From SAR202 cluster bacterium (GTDB taxonomy: Bacteria; Chloroflexota; Dehalococcoidia; Lucifugimonadales; Lucifugimonadaceae), in contig VFGZ01000033.1 of the NCBI GenBank assembly GCA_009392215.1, positions 1-64,000 on the forward strand: a DNA stretch of 64,000 bases, read 5' to 3'. Shown one piece after another: positions 1 through 8,995 of the stretch. The first letter of the stretch is position 1. Each line of letters starts with the position of its first letter. The translations under genes were made by a program, and so were the position numbers. The notes under the pieces were generated by a model. It saw only the letters and a program-made list of their open reading frames with translations, was not told where the DNA came from and did no database searches.

Positions 1-50
1 GCTGTGAAGTTTTGACGGAAACTCCACGCGAGTGGGACGCATTTCTTTAA
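1..50 (+). CDS. C-terminal tail of a gene entering from the left edge (tentative)
   Basis: Frame 3 of the plus strand is open from the window edge to a TAA at 48-50 and encodes CEVLTETPREWDAFL. The composition looks like a genuine protein C-terminus, but only 15 residues are visible and no family can be named. The ~100 bases after it (51-153) hold no gene and separate this frame from the convergent hydrolase. Confidence 0.3.
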   Translation, partial: CEVLTETPREWDAFL

Positions 51-153
51 CCGACCCCAATTGGGCGTCTCGTTTAATAAAAGCGATAATTTAAGTTTTC
101 CGAAACATTTGTATATTTGAGATTGTCGAGATTATTTACGGTAACACGATGAC

Positions 154-2106
154 TCAGTTTTCGGATCGGATGATCGGGATGATGACCCTCGATGCAAACT
201 TTGAACTTGTATGAACTGTGTTGATTGCCTTGACCATTTTCGTGTGCCGTCCTACCTCATCGCCTGTATTTGGATTTACGTCGAAGCGTGGGAAGTTTGA
301 ACTGGATACATCGATTCGAATGCGATGTCCCTTTTTGAATACATTTGCGGTTGGCCACAATGCGATTGAAATTTCAACAGGTTGGCCTGGGGTTAAAAAT
401 TCTGGATCAGTCCAGGAGTCGCGGTAGCGTGCTCGTCTAATCGTGTCTACCAAATTGAGATGATAGCCTTCTGGATAGTCTTCACTTGGTGGATACACAT
501 CGATCAGCTTTACCGTGAAATCTGTATCGACCGCCGTCGATGAAATCCACAGCTTGGTTATTACTTCTCCGGTAACTTCGACGTTGTCCTCCAGTGGATC
601 CGTTTCGAATGCTAATACATCGGGTCGTTCTCTCAATAATTTATAGGGTTTTTTCGCGTTGATCCATTGGGGCCCTTCTTTTTGATGCCAACCGCCAGCA
701 GCTACCACCTCTCTTAAATTGTTTCTTGCGTTAGTCCATTGATCCATAAAAGCAGGCACGTTATTCGGATCAAAGCCTCCTTCTTCTGGAGGGATAATTT
801 CAAACATTCCGACGAGCTGGCCTCCGATAGTAGGTACCGGATTATCCGGATCGAAAGTGTATGTCAGTGAACTGTCGGGTTCCATTGATTCGAAGGAATC
901 AAGGGAACCATCTTGGTGCATGAACAGTGTCTGAAACTGGGTTCGCTGTATCGGCCATTCGGCCTCGTCTCGCCAGAAACCACCATGATTCAGGTTTCCA
1001 AACTTGGTCTTAGTGCCGTCACCGGTCCCCATCACGTAAAGACGAACGGGTGACTCATTATCAGGTTGGGGTAATCCCTTTAAATGCTGGTCAAAAAAGG
1101 CCAGTCTTTCGGGGTTGTATATCTCGTTACCCCAAACGCTTTCTTCGCCGGTATCGACGTCACCATGAGCAGAGCCGGTCGCTCGCATACCACCGTGGCA
1201 CCAGGCGCCGAGAATCAAACTGGTGGGGGATTCATTGCGCTGATTCATTTCGATATAGTAATTGGCACTGGCACCGACGAAATTATCGTAAAAACCGCAT
1301 GCGATCACCATCGGCACATCAGCGTGTTGGTCGAAATAAGGTTCCTGATTACAACATTCTTGATTCCACCATTCATCGTAATCGCCGCGATAATAGTAAT
1401 CCAAAGCGGTTTTTTCCAGACTTGGTGCCACCTTTAGCGCAGTTTCACCAGGTTTAATTGGAAATTTCTTCAGCCAATTCCCCATATTTTGCATAGCTTC
1501 TAGGATAAGTCTAGCCTTGTTGGCATCATTGCCAATTTCGTGACAATCTAGAGCGTGTAGGTGTATGGCTCCAAACATCTGGAAAGACATTGCCCCACCT
1601 TCCCGTGCTTCATGTCGGTAAATATTGGTAGGACCCGCTTCCACCCACATTGCACTTAGATGTGGGGGCTTACGAAGTGCGAGTTGGGTTTGAGTTATTG
1701 CACGATGAGAAGAACCTAACGTTCCTATTTTGCCCGTACACCAATCTTGAGTGGCCAGCCACTCAACGGTGTCGAATCCATCATCACCTTCCCATGGGTT
1801 TGCTGTGTGGAAATAGGTGCCGTCACCTTCACTACGAAATCGTGATCGTAGGTCTTGTATTACAAACGCGTAGCCTCGTCTTACGTAGTAAGGGATAACG
1901 TCATCCCATTCGGGAGCTGTTTTATCGTAGGAAGTGCGGACGAGAAGAGCTGGCACTTTTTCTTTGCCGTCCACAACTGTCCCATCTCCGTGACAGGGCA
2001 GGTAAATATCAGTTGCTAGTCGAACGCCGTCACGCATTTGAATCATCACATCGCGTAACGGGTGTATTCCATATACAGGCTGGGAGGACTGTTGTGCGGT
2101 TGTCAT
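154..2106 (-). CDS. CocE/NonD family hydrolase (X-Pro dipeptidyl-peptidase-like), copy 1
   Basis: A 650-residue alpha/beta-hydrolase of the CocE/NonD (S15 peptidase-like) family, which hydrolyses esters or amides. The N-terminal half is the hydrolase domain: MRDGVRLATDIYLP near residue 24 is the usual family opening, GTLGSSHRAITQ at 129-140 carries the presumed nucleophile Ser133, and the acid and base probably lie in CGFYDNF and GAWCHGG. The C-terminal third is the jelly-roll domain typical of the family (FKKGHRIRIDVSSSNFPRFD). No signal peptide is seen, so it is probably cytoplasmic. It starts 3 bp after the stop of a paralogue with an AAGAGA ribosome site inside that gene's end, so the two are translated as a pair. 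The nucleophile elbow has His where family members usually have Tyr. The substrate cannot be deduced. Confidence 0.88.
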   Translation of the reverse strand: MTTAQQSSQPVYGIHPLRDVMIQMRDGVRLATDIYLPCHGDGTVVDGKEKVPALLVRTSYDKTAPEWDDVIPYYVRRGYAFVIQDLRSRFRSEGDGTYFHTANPWEGDDGFDTVEWLATQDWCTGKIGTLGSSHRAITQTQLALRKPPHLSAMWVEAGPTNIYRHEAREGGAMSFQMFGAIHLHALDCHEIGNDANKARLILEAMQNMGNWLKKFPIKPGETALKVAPSLEKTALDYYYRGDYDEWWNQECCNQEPYFDQHADVPMVIACGFYDNFVGASANYYIEMNQRNESPTSLILGAWCHGGMRATGSAHGDVDTGEESVWGNEIYNPERLAFFDQHLKGLPQPDNESPVRLYVMGTGDGTKTKFGNLNHGGFWRDEAEWPIQRTQFQTLFMHQDGSLDSFESMEPDSSLTYTFDPDNPVPTIGGQLVGMFEIIPPEEGGFDPNNVPAFMDQWTNARNNLREVVAAGGWHQKEGPQWINAKKPYKLLRERPDVLAFETDPLEDNVEVTGEVITKLWISSTAVDTDFTVKLIDVYPPSEDYPEGYHLNLVDTIRRARYRDSWTDPEFLTPGQPVEISIALWPTANVFKKGHRIRIDVSSSNFPRFDVNPNTGDEVGRHTKMVKAINTVHTSSKFASRVIIPIIRSEN

Positions 2107-2109
2107 GTT

Positions 2110-3834
2110 TTATCTCTTTGGAATCACGGGCAGGTTGACATAAGAAGGATATTTACTGCCGTGATACACGGTCTGGTTTGCAATATTTATATTGCTGTCA
2201 CTGGCTATGGGGTTCCCGCTGTTAAGGTTTCTGTTATATCGAGGGAAGTTTGAGCTTGAAATTTCGATTCGTATACGATGTCCTTTGTTGAAATTGTTGG
2301 ATGTGTTCCACATATCGATTTCGAATTGGTAGATTTCGCCTGGAACCATCATTTCGGGGTTTTCCGTGCCATTGCGGAATCTTGCTCTGACGATTCCCTC
2401 GCATAAAGCAATCGCTTTTCCATCAGGCTCGAGATCAGTTAATGTAGCTGTGAAATCCGTATCTTTCGCATCTGATGATGCCCATATCGTAGCTGAAATT
2501 GGTCCTGTAATTTCCATGTCTTCGGTTAGAACATCGGTTGTAAATGTCAGGACATCGGGACGGCGCTGGATGTGAGAACGATCATGTGGTCCGCAAAAAT
2601 CATACGTTTGGTACTGTGATCCAAGTGATGGTACTGGGTTGGCCGGATCGTAAATAAAACTATCGCTGATTTGATCGTTATTTTTGATTTCAGGATATAG
2701 GCCGCCACCATCATTAACCGCGTTACCCGAACTTGAGAGATAGAATTTGGTCCACTTTGTGCGCTCCAGAGGCCATTCGTATTCGTCGCGCCAGATGTTC
2801 TTTCCCATAACGAAAAGCTTAATTGGAGCTTCCTCGTCTACGCCGGTGTTAATGCCTTTCAACCGTTGGTCGTACCAATGCATATGCATCTCAATAACAT
2901 CTGATAGTGCTTGCTTACCAAAGGTGCGATCAGCGTATTCACCATTTTCGCCCATCGGTACTCTGCCCCAAGGGGCAATTTGATGACTCCAAGGTCCAAT
3001 TATCAATTTGGTTTTGGAACGAGCGTCCTGAGTTTTGGCTTTTTTAGTCCACCCATTGAATAGCTTGAAATTTTCGTTGGATAATGAATCAAACCATCCA
3101 GTTATGAATAATGACGGGATCGCCATTTCGGGGTATTTATCTCTGAGGCTATAACTTGACCACCATTCGTCATATTGTTCGTGCTCCATGACGCCCTTGT
3201 AGTAGGGGTGCGTGTTTGACACTTTTTCCATTGCCGTATCGATAGGTAATTCGAAAAAAAACGTATCTTGGTCGAAGTGTTTCAAAGATTCATATTGCAT
3301 TGATCGACCCAGCATATTCAGGAATGCAAAGGCTACATTGTGATGGATTACACCGTTGACTCTATGGTGTCCATAGTTATCTTGCTGAGATGCAATTGGC
3401 GCTACAGCTTTTAAGTACTTTGAGCGTAGTGTCGCAGGAAGTGTTTGAGTGAATCCCGGATAAGAAAGGCCGAATGTACCGAGATTACCATCGCACCAAT
3501 CCTGTTTTCCGATCCACTGATGGGTATCGTATCCATCGTATAACTCGCACACGTATGGAATCCATTCTCCATCGGAATCGCCGCGGCCCCGGCAATCTTG
3601 CATGATCACTGCATACCCGCGGTTTGTGAATTCTCTAGCCCATCCAATATAACGAGCTTCCTGGTTGTCATAAATCGTTCTCAATAGCAATGCAGGCCAT
3701 GGACCCTTGCCGTGAGATGACGGCGGTAACCAGATGTCTGCAGAGAGATTTATTCCGTCACGCATTGGGACCGGGATGTTCAGCATGAGGCGACCGGGTT
3801 CAACGAGCGGGAAAGAATCGATGTTTGTGTTCAT
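2110..3834 (-). CDS. CocE/NonD family hydrolase, copy 2
   Basis: A 574-residue paralogue of the downstream hydrolase and the first gene of the pair. The nucleophile elbow GLSYPG at residues 122-127 (Ser124) is canonical, GWFDS and GPWSHQ are the likely Asp and His sites, and the C-terminal jelly-roll block FNKGHRIRIEISSSNFPRYN is nearly identical to that of copy 1. It lacks about 75 residues present in copy 1, mainly in the middle linker. No signal peptide is visible. Tandem CocE paralogues fit broad ester/amide catabolism, in keeping with the nearby enolase-superfamily genes. Substrate unknown. Confidence 0.88.
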   Translation of the reverse strand: MNTNIDSFPLVEPGRLMLNIPVPMRDGINLSADIWLPPSSHGKGPWPALLLRTIYDNQEARYIGWAREFTNRGYAVIMQDCRGRGDSDGEWIPYVCELYDGYDTHQWIGKQDWCDGNLGTFGLSYPGFTQTLPATLRSKYLKAVAPIASQQDNYGHHRVNGVIHHNVAFAFLNMLGRSMQYESLKHFDQDTFFFELPIDTAMEKVSNTHPYYKGVMEHEQYDEWWSSYSLRDKYPEMAIPSLFITGWFDSLSNENFKLFNGWTKKAKTQDARSKTKLIIGPWSHQIAPWGRVPMGENGEYADRTFGKQALSDVIEMHMHWYDQRLKGINTGVDEEAPIKLFVMGKNIWRDEYEWPLERTKWTKFYLSSSGNAVNDGGGLYPEIKNNDQISDSFIYDPANPVPSLGSQYQTYDFCGPHDRSHIQRRPDVLTFTTDVLTEDMEITGPISATIWASSDAKDTDFTATLTDLEPDGKAIALCEGIVRARFRNGTENPEMMVPGEIYQFEIDMWNTSNNFNKGHRIRIEISSSNFPRYNRNLNSGNPIASDSNINIANQTVYHGSKYPSYVNLPVIPKR

Positions 3835-3998
3835 AGCCTATTACCAGTATTGCTTATTGCTTAGTCTGTTTCGACACGGGCAGAAGCATTGTGTGCTTTC
3901 TACGTGTGATGTTCAACACTTTTATTGCCTCCACCGTTTAGCTATCTGAGGTAACCTGCTTGGGTAAAAGTTACGTTAGCGATTTGTGGAGGTTTCGA

Positions 3999-5066
3999 GT
4001 GTCTTTTAAAGTTGTGATCACAATGTACAACCGCCCTCCTAGCGATCTGACATTAGAGGTGATTCAGAAAGCGGGAATTGAAGTTGAATATGTGCCGTCA
4101 GTGACCGAAAATGAGGTGATTAAAGCTGCAGAAGAAGCTGATGTTTTGTTGGTAGGGACGGTTCCCCATACGACTCGCAATGTGCTTGAATCATTACCGA
4201 AACTGAAGATGGTCGGCCGTTCGGGGGTAGGAGTCGATTCCATTGATCTCGAGGCTGCTACAGAACTGGGGATCTGTGCTACCAACACCCCTGGCATTAA
4301 CACAAGTGAAGTCGCAGATCACGCTATGGCGATGTTGCTGTCAATAACGCGAAAAATTTCTGAACAAAATTCCGCGCTCAAGGCAGGAGCTTGGTCGGAT
4401 CGTCCAAAAGAAATCAATGCCTTGCGCAATCAGTTACGGCGTATAGCGGGGAATACGATTGGGATATTCGGGCTTGGAAGTATCGGAAAAGGATTTGCCA
4501 CTAGGGTAAGAGGTTTCGGACCCGAAAAGATCATTGCTTATGATCCGTATGTACCGCAAACTACGGCTGATCTAGTTGGTGTTCAGCTGGTTGATTTTGA
4601 GACTTTGCTAACGGAGTCTGACTATCTGACCGTTCACTCTCCGGCTACGGTTGAGACCAACCACATATTTGATATTGATGCGTTTAGGAAAATGAAACCT
4701 TCGGCGATATTCATAAACTGCGCTAGGGGTCCTATCGTGGATGAGGCTGGTTTACAGGAAGCACTAGAAACAGGACAAATTGTGGCAGCCGGAATCGATG
4801 TTACTGAAATCGAACCATTAGATGCTGAAAGTCCTTTGCTTAAATTGGATAACTTAACGATCACTCCACATGTTGCGGGAACATCGGATATCAGTGGAAT
4901 TGCTGGCGCAACCAGATGGGGTGAGAATGCGGTGAACATTCTTACCGGTAAACCATTGCATGGTCTCGGTAATCCAGAAGTTGTTAAACGAATTGCTGTG
5001 ATGCGAGCACAAGGTCCAAGTCGATGGGATGGTGTTCCTGACCCCGTTACCGAAGCTTGGAGTTAA
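3999..5066 (+). CDS. D-isomer-specific 2-hydroxyacid dehydrogenase
   Basis: NAD-dependent 2-hydroxyacid dehydrogenase of the phosphoglycerate dehydrogenase-like family, about 355 residues. The nucleotide-binding glycine motif GLGSIGKG lies mid-protein. The catalytic Arg lies in INCARGPIVDE, the Glu in the segment TEIEPLDAESPL and the His in ITPHVAGTS. The C-terminal ACT domain of true SerA is absent, so this is a short dehydrogenase of unknown substrate. The GTG at 3999 is chosen because GGAGG at 3988-3992 lies 6 bases upstream; a TTG at 3960 would add 13 residues without a ribosome site. It is divergent from the CocE pair and lies upstream of an enolase-superfamily gene, which suggests use of sugar-acid or hydroxyacid substrates (inference). 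Confidence 0.88.
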   Translation: MSFKVVITMYNRPPSDLTLEVIQKAGIEVEYVPSVTENEVIKAAEEADVLLVGTVPHTTRNVLESLPKLKMVGRSGVGVDSIDLEAATELGICATNTPGINTSEVADHAMAMLLSITRKISEQNSALKAGAWSDRPKEINALRNQLRRIAGNTIGIFGLGSIGKGFATRVRGFGPEKIIAYDPYVPQTTADLVGVQLVDFETLLTESDYLTVHSPATVETNHIFDIDAFRKMKPSAIFINCARGPIVDEAGLQEALETGQIVAAGIDVTEIEPLDAESPLLKLDNLTITPHVAGTSDISGIAGATRWGENAVNILTGKPLHGLGNPEVVKRIAVMRAQGPSRWDGVPDPVTEAWS

Positions 5067-5259
5067 TAAACCCTATAACTGGAGGCTTTGCTGAATGCTT
5101 TTAGTTATTAGGTAGTGATTGATCATTAATTCGGTGTAATTCTTCATGTTCCATGATTTTGTAAGGATCATTCGCATAGAGTGCGATACGGAGATTGAAA
5201 CTGTTTATTGCCTAGTTCTGACTGTCCGGTTTATTTTGGTTTGAAGGGAGCTTGTACTA

Positions 5260-6414
5260 ATGAAAATTGAAAAAATTTCTGTCACGGTTTTCAAAATAAA
5301 GTCGAAAAAGGTTAATGACACCGATGGTCACACTCACCCTGGACCTGAGCATGACTCGAAAGAAGCAATGCTCACGATCACTACAGACGACGGACATTCA
5401 GGTTATGCATTTGGTTCTCCTGAATCATTGAGACCTTACGTGATTGATAATTTCGTCAAAAAAGTATTTATCGATCAAGATCCAATGGATCGTGAGAAAC
5501 TTTGGATCAACCTTGCCAAGTGGCAAAGAGGTAGTGGAGCTAGTCTTACGGATCGTACGATGGCAGTGGCCGAGATGGCTTTGTGGGACCTCGCCGGTCG
5601 CTCACTTAATGTTCCCGTTTGGAAATTGTTGGGTGGTTACCGGGATAAGGTTCCTGCTTATGGTTCGACTATGTGTGGTGATGAAATGCCAGGTGGACTC
5701 GCTACTCCAGCTGACTATGGTAATTTCGCCGAATGGATGGTTAACAGAGGTTATAAGGCTATTAAACTTCACACGTGGATGCCTCCAGTTTCATGGGCGC
5801 CAAGCGTGAAGATGGATATTCAGGCATGCGCGGCCGTGCGAGAGGCGGTTGGACCAGATTTTCCATTAATGCTTGACGCAAACCATTGGTATTCGCGTAT
5901 CGACGCGCTTGAATTGGGAAGAGGCATTCAGGATCTTGGTTATTACTGGTACGAGGAGCCGATGGATGAGCATTCCACCGAATCTTATCGGTGGTTAGCT
6001 GAGAATCTCGATATTCCGATTATCGGTCCTGAATATGCCTATGGAAAGTTTCATACGCGAGCAGAATGGATAGCCTCTAAGGCATGTGATATATCTCGAG
6101 TTGGAGTGGCCGATGTAGGTGGTATTGGCCCAAGCATGAAAATTGCGCATCTAGCTGAGTCATTCAACATGGATTGTGAAATTCATGGTGGTGGAGCGGG
6201 TAACCTTGCAGTGTTAGGAGCAATTTCAAATGCTCGTTGGTATGAACGGGGCTTATTGCACCCATTTATTGATTATGATGAAATTCCAAGTCATTTGAAC
6301 AGTATTATCGATCCTATGGATGAAGACGGAAACATTCCAATGACTTCTCGTCCTGGATTAGGAGAGGATATTAATTTTGACTACATTGCTGAAAACGTAA
6401 CATCTGCATATTGA
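5260..6414 (+). CDS. Mandelate racemase/muconate lactonizing enzyme family protein, copy 1
   Basis: A 384-residue enolase-superfamily enzyme with an N-terminal capping domain (about 1-125) and a C-terminal barrel. Likely Mg ligands are Asp206 (LMLDANHW), Glu232 (WYEEP) and Glu258 (IIGPE); His309 (CEIHGGG) occupies the general-base position. The second-strand motif is KLH (169-171) rather than the KxK of mandelate racemase, pointing to an acid-sugar dehydratase-type member rather than a racemase. It starts at ATG 5260 behind GAAGGG. The 193 bp upstream contain no gene. Substrate unknown; the dehydrogenase upstream may act in the same route. Confidence 0.88.
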   Translation: MKIEKISVTVFKIKSKKVNDTDGHTHPGPEHDSKEAMLTITTDDGHSGYAFGSPESLRPYVIDNFVKKVFIDQDPMDREKLWINLAKWQRGSGASLTDRTMAVAEMALWDLAGRSLNVPVWKLLGGYRDKVPAYGSTMCGDEMPGGLATPADYGNFAEWMVNRGYKAIKLHTWMPPVSWAPSVKMDIQACAAVREAVGPDFPLMLDANHWYSRIDALELGRGIQDLGYYWYEEPMDEHSTESYRWLAENLDIPIIGPEYAYGKFHTRAEWIASKACDISRVGVADVGGIGPSMKIAHLAESFNMDCEIHGGGAGNLAVLGAISNARWYERGLLHPFIDYDEIPSHLNSIIDPMDEDGNIPMTSRPGLGEDINFDYIAENVTSAY

Positions 6415-6497
6415 AAAGGGTTTATTTGTTTATTTGCAGTAATTTTTTCTCTAGCACGTGCTATTGGAGAAATTAGGCATCTTATTTTTTTGGGGCT

Positions 6498-6525
6498 TTG
6501 TTGGAACTCAAGTCCCTCGTATAAT
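6498..6525 (+). promoter_or_regulatory. Predicted sigma-70 promoter for ilvE
   Basis: TTGTTG at 6498-6503 and a consensus TATAAT at 6520-6525 are separated by 16 bases. Transcription would start near 6532 and give a leader of about 150 nt before ilvE that contains the long hairpin at 6605-6655. Confidence 0.55.
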
Positions 6526-6604
6526 TGGCGACTGGTTATGTAAGTCACGTAATTAAACTACGCTGTTTTCATTTTTATATAGAGTGCGGTTACATATATG
6601 AACT

Positions 6605-6655
6605 GACACGCCCGCATTGGCTTGAAATTCTTATTTCAATTTATGCGGGCGTCGT
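6605..6655 (+). promoter_or_regulatory. Long two-part hairpin in the ilvE leader
   Basis: ACGCCCGCAT (6608-6617) pairs perfectly with ATGCGGGCGT (6643-6652), and GAC/GTC extends the stem beyond a bulge. Inside it a second perfect stem, TTGAAAT/ATTTCAA, closes a 4-base loop. The G+C-rich stem is conspicuous in an AT-rich leader and lies just before the ilvE ribosome site (AGGAG near 6671). There is no U-tract, so it is not a simple terminator. No T-box signature is present. It may be a regulatory leader element or a protein-binding site. Confidence 0.5.
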
Positions 6656-6682
6656 CACGAATGTAGGTATAGGAGAAATATT

Positions 6683-7618
6683 ATGTCGCAAAAAGCCTGG
6701 GCATTCCTTGGTGGGAAGCAAGTTCCCCAAGAGGACGCGAAGGTGGGCGTTATGACTCATGCCTTGCATTATGGTACCTCCGTGTTTGAAGGAATCAGAG
6801 GCAATTGGAATGATCGACTTGGCAAAATAGCGATCTTCCGATTAGCGGAACATTATGAACGTCTTCTTCGCGGCTGCAAGATTCTTCGAATTGACCTGCC
6901 GTACTCAGTTGATGATCTATGTCAGATCACTGTTGATCTTGTTGATAAGAATGGTTTCCGTGAAGACGTATATATCCGGCCGTTGGCGTTTAAAGGTCAG
7001 GAAGCAGTTGCCAATCTAAACCTCAATTCGCTTGATGACGAATTTATGCTCGTTATGTTGCCATTCGGTTCATATATCGACAATACTCGACCCCTTAAAT
7101 GCCAAACATCATCATGGCGACGCCCGATGGATTCTTCGATGCCAACAGGTGTAAAGATCGCGGGGTTATATACCACCAGTATCTTGGCCAAATCCGAAGC
7201 TTTGGCTGGAGGTTATGATGAGGCGATTCTTTTGAATCAGGATGGATCTGTTTCTGAAGGAAGCGGGGAGAATCTTTTCATGGTGCGAGACGGCGTAATA
7301 AGTACACCTTCAGAGACAGATAATTGTTTGTTAGGCATTACCAGAGACTCTGTTATTCAGTTGGCAAAAAACGACTTGAATATGGATGTGGTTCAGCGTC
7401 ATATTCATCGATCTGAGCTTTATTTGGCTGATGAAGTGTTTTTGACTGGAACCGCTGCGCATCTCACGTCAGTAGGAGAGTTGGATAACCGTGTTATCGG
7501 TACGGGTATTACCGGTGCAGTGACCAAGCAACTTCAGGATTTGTATTTCTCAACTGTTGTCGGTGATAACGAAAGATACTCTAATTGGTGTACATTCGTA
7601 ACCCCTTCGGGTGGTTAG
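6683..7618 (+). CDS. ilvE: Branched-chain amino acid aminotransferase
   Basis: PLP fold-type IV transaminase of 311 residues catalysing the last step of valine, leucine and isoleucine synthesis. HALHYGTSVFEGIRGN near residue 24 is the family opening, and the segment SVSEGSGENLFMV mid-protein is the signature around the cofactor phosphate site. The length fits the family (about 300-310). It starts at ATG 6683 behind AGGAG. It is separated by 14 kb from the ilv-leu operon and has its own promoter and leader hairpin instead of a T-box. D-amino-acid transaminases share the fold, but the motif set favours IlvE. Confidence 0.93.
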   Translation: MSQKAWAFLGGKQVPQEDAKVGVMTHALHYGTSVFEGIRGNWNDRLGKIAIFRLAEHYERLLRGCKILRIDLPYSVDDLCQITVDLVDKNGFREDVYIRPLAFKGQEAVANLNLNSLDDEFMLVMLPFGSYIDNTRPLKCQTSSWRRPMDSSMPTGVKIAGLYTTSILAKSEALAGGYDEAILLNQDGSVSEGSGENLFMVRDGVISTPSETDNCLLGITRDSVIQLAKNDLNMDVVQRHIHRSELYLADEVFLTGTAAHLTSVGELDNRVIGTGITGAVTKQLQDLYFSTVVGDNERYSNWCTFVTPSGG

Positions 7619-7680
7619 GAGATCTCTCGAAATTTCCTTTGAGTAAGCTGAATCGCTGAGTAATGGGGAGGATCTTATAA

Positions 7681-8301
7681 ATGAGTGTAAATCCCAACGA
7701 TGTGCGAAATTTATTCGAAAGCCATTACTTTCTTTTTGCCTTTTTATCTAGTTTGGGGACACTGCAGATAGCCGTGACAAGTTCGGGAATTCGCGGGTTG
7801 TGGTTGACCCCTTATTGTCGAGTTACGCGTTGGTTAGGGATTTTCTGCATTATCATGGGGATTCTCATTTTTTTTGGTCAGCCACTCTTTGTTGATGGTC
7901 CTTGGGCTGAAGGAAGTGTTCAAGCTGAATCCACAACTCGCGAGTGGGGTATCGCTAGTTGGGATGAATTAGCTGGAGCGCGAAATGTCAACGATATCCA
8001 TGGTGGACTCGATGGAGTCGATCAGGCCTTCTGGTTTTCGTTGGCCGTTATTTCTGCGTTCGCAGTTTCTGTGTTTGTTGGGGCACTAAGCGTGAAGGCT
8101 GATACAAAAGAGATAAGGGTTGATGCAAAAGGGGACGTGACAGACGGTCTTACTGGTTTGGGGCATCGTTCTTATTTTTCTAATCTGCCGATTTCTATGC
8201 GAAATTTTCGCTTGGAAGTACGTAAGTTCTGGAGGGACGGTGTTAGATCGGCCGATCGTTGGAGTTTGATACAACTTATTTTCGGTGGTTCAACTGAATG
8301 A
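7681..8301 (+). CDS. Hypothetical membrane protein with three predicted helices
   Basis: A 206-residue protein I do not recognise. Hydrophobic segments lie near residues 15-35, 47-67 and 115-138, with a polar loop of about 45 residues between the second and third and a basic, hydrophilic C-terminus of about 65 residues. It starts at ATG 7681 after GGGAGGATC. Its TGA overlaps the ATG of the next gene (ATGA at 8298-8301), so it is probably translationally coupled to the PAP2-fold protein and may act with it in the membrane. Confidence 0.75.
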   Translation: MSVNPNDVRNLFESHYFLFAFLSSLGTLQIAVTSSGIRGLWLTPYCRVTRWLGIFCIIMGILIFFGQPLFVDGPWAEGSVQAESTTREWGIASWDELAGARNVNDIHGGLDGVDQAFWFSLAVISAFAVSVFVGALSVKADTKEIRVDAKGDVTDGLTGLGHRSYFSNLPISMRNFRLEVRKFWRDGVRSADRWSLIQLIFGGSTE

Positions 8302-8885
8302 ATTCTATGGATGCGAGTTTGTTGATCTGGTTGAATGGCCTTTCAGGGAATATCAAGTTTTTAGATGACGCCATGCGATTGATCGCAAGTGATTATTTGA
8401 TGCCGCTTGCATTCTCGCTTTCAATGTTGGGGTTATGGTTTTCTGGGAAAACTTCTTCTCAACGGTTGACTTATCAAATAACAGCATTGATCGGCATCAG
8501 CGCGCTGTCCATATCAAATATTGTTGTATGGACAATCAATTCTCTCTGGAATAGACCACGTCCTTTTTTAGATCATCCAGATGAATTGAATCTTTTGTTC
8601 TATTCACCAACTGATCCGTCATTTCCAGCTAATCCGGTAGCGATCGGCTTTGCTGTTGCAGCGGCTGGATGGACGGTAAATCGCAAATTTGGATTGTGGT
8701 TATTTACGGCTGCTAGTTTGTATGGATTTTCTAGGGTTTATGTGGGGGTATTTTATCCAACTGATATTGTGGCTGGAGCGTTGGTAGGAATCGCTGTCTA
8801 TAGGTTTACAAGTTATTTACGACGCGCACTAGAGCCACTGGTACCCATGCTCGTGAGATTAGCTCGCGGTTTCTCTGTCGGATAG
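8298..8885 (+). CDS. PAP2-fold integral membrane protein lacking catalytic histidines
   Basis: A 195-residue membrane protein with the layout of a PAP2 lipid phosphatase: several transmembrane helices, NSLWNRPRPF at 81-90 (motif 1), DPSFPANP at 106-113 (motif 2) and SRVYVGVFYPTDIVAG at 145-160 (motif 3). Active members have PSGH or PSNH in motif 2 and SRxxxGxHxxxD in motif 3. Here motif 2 reads PANP and the nucleophilic His of motif 3 is Phe152 (codon TTT). Both catalytic histidines are therefore gone while the arginines, the motif 3 Ser and Asp, and the fold are kept. Phosphatase activity is unlikely; a lipid-binding or scaffolding role is possible (inference). It overlaps the upstream membrane gene by 4 bp. 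Confidence 0.82.
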   Translation: MNSMDASLLIWLNGLSGNIKFLDDAMRLIASDYLMPLAFSLSMLGLWFSGKTSSQRLTYQITALIGISALSISNIVVWTINSLWNRPRPFLDHPDELNLLFYSPTDPSFPANPVAIGFAVAAAGWTVNRKFGLWLFTAASLYGFSRVYVGVFYPTDIVAGALVGIAVYRFTSYLRRALEPLVPMLVRLARGFSVG

Positions 8886-8995
8886 ATTTTTATTTTCCGG
8901 AGGATATAAGGTTTCAAATATTCTAGGATCTTAATGATTGTCGCGTAAGCCTGTTGAATTTATCTTTGCGTTTTGCCCTTTTCCAACTGACGTCG

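Noticed and set aside
1050-1457. Long plus-strand frames antisense to the CocE gene and similar frames opposite other genes
   Set aside because: They lie fully inside well-supported genes, lack ribosome sites and recognisable domains, and have biased composition expected of antisense frames.
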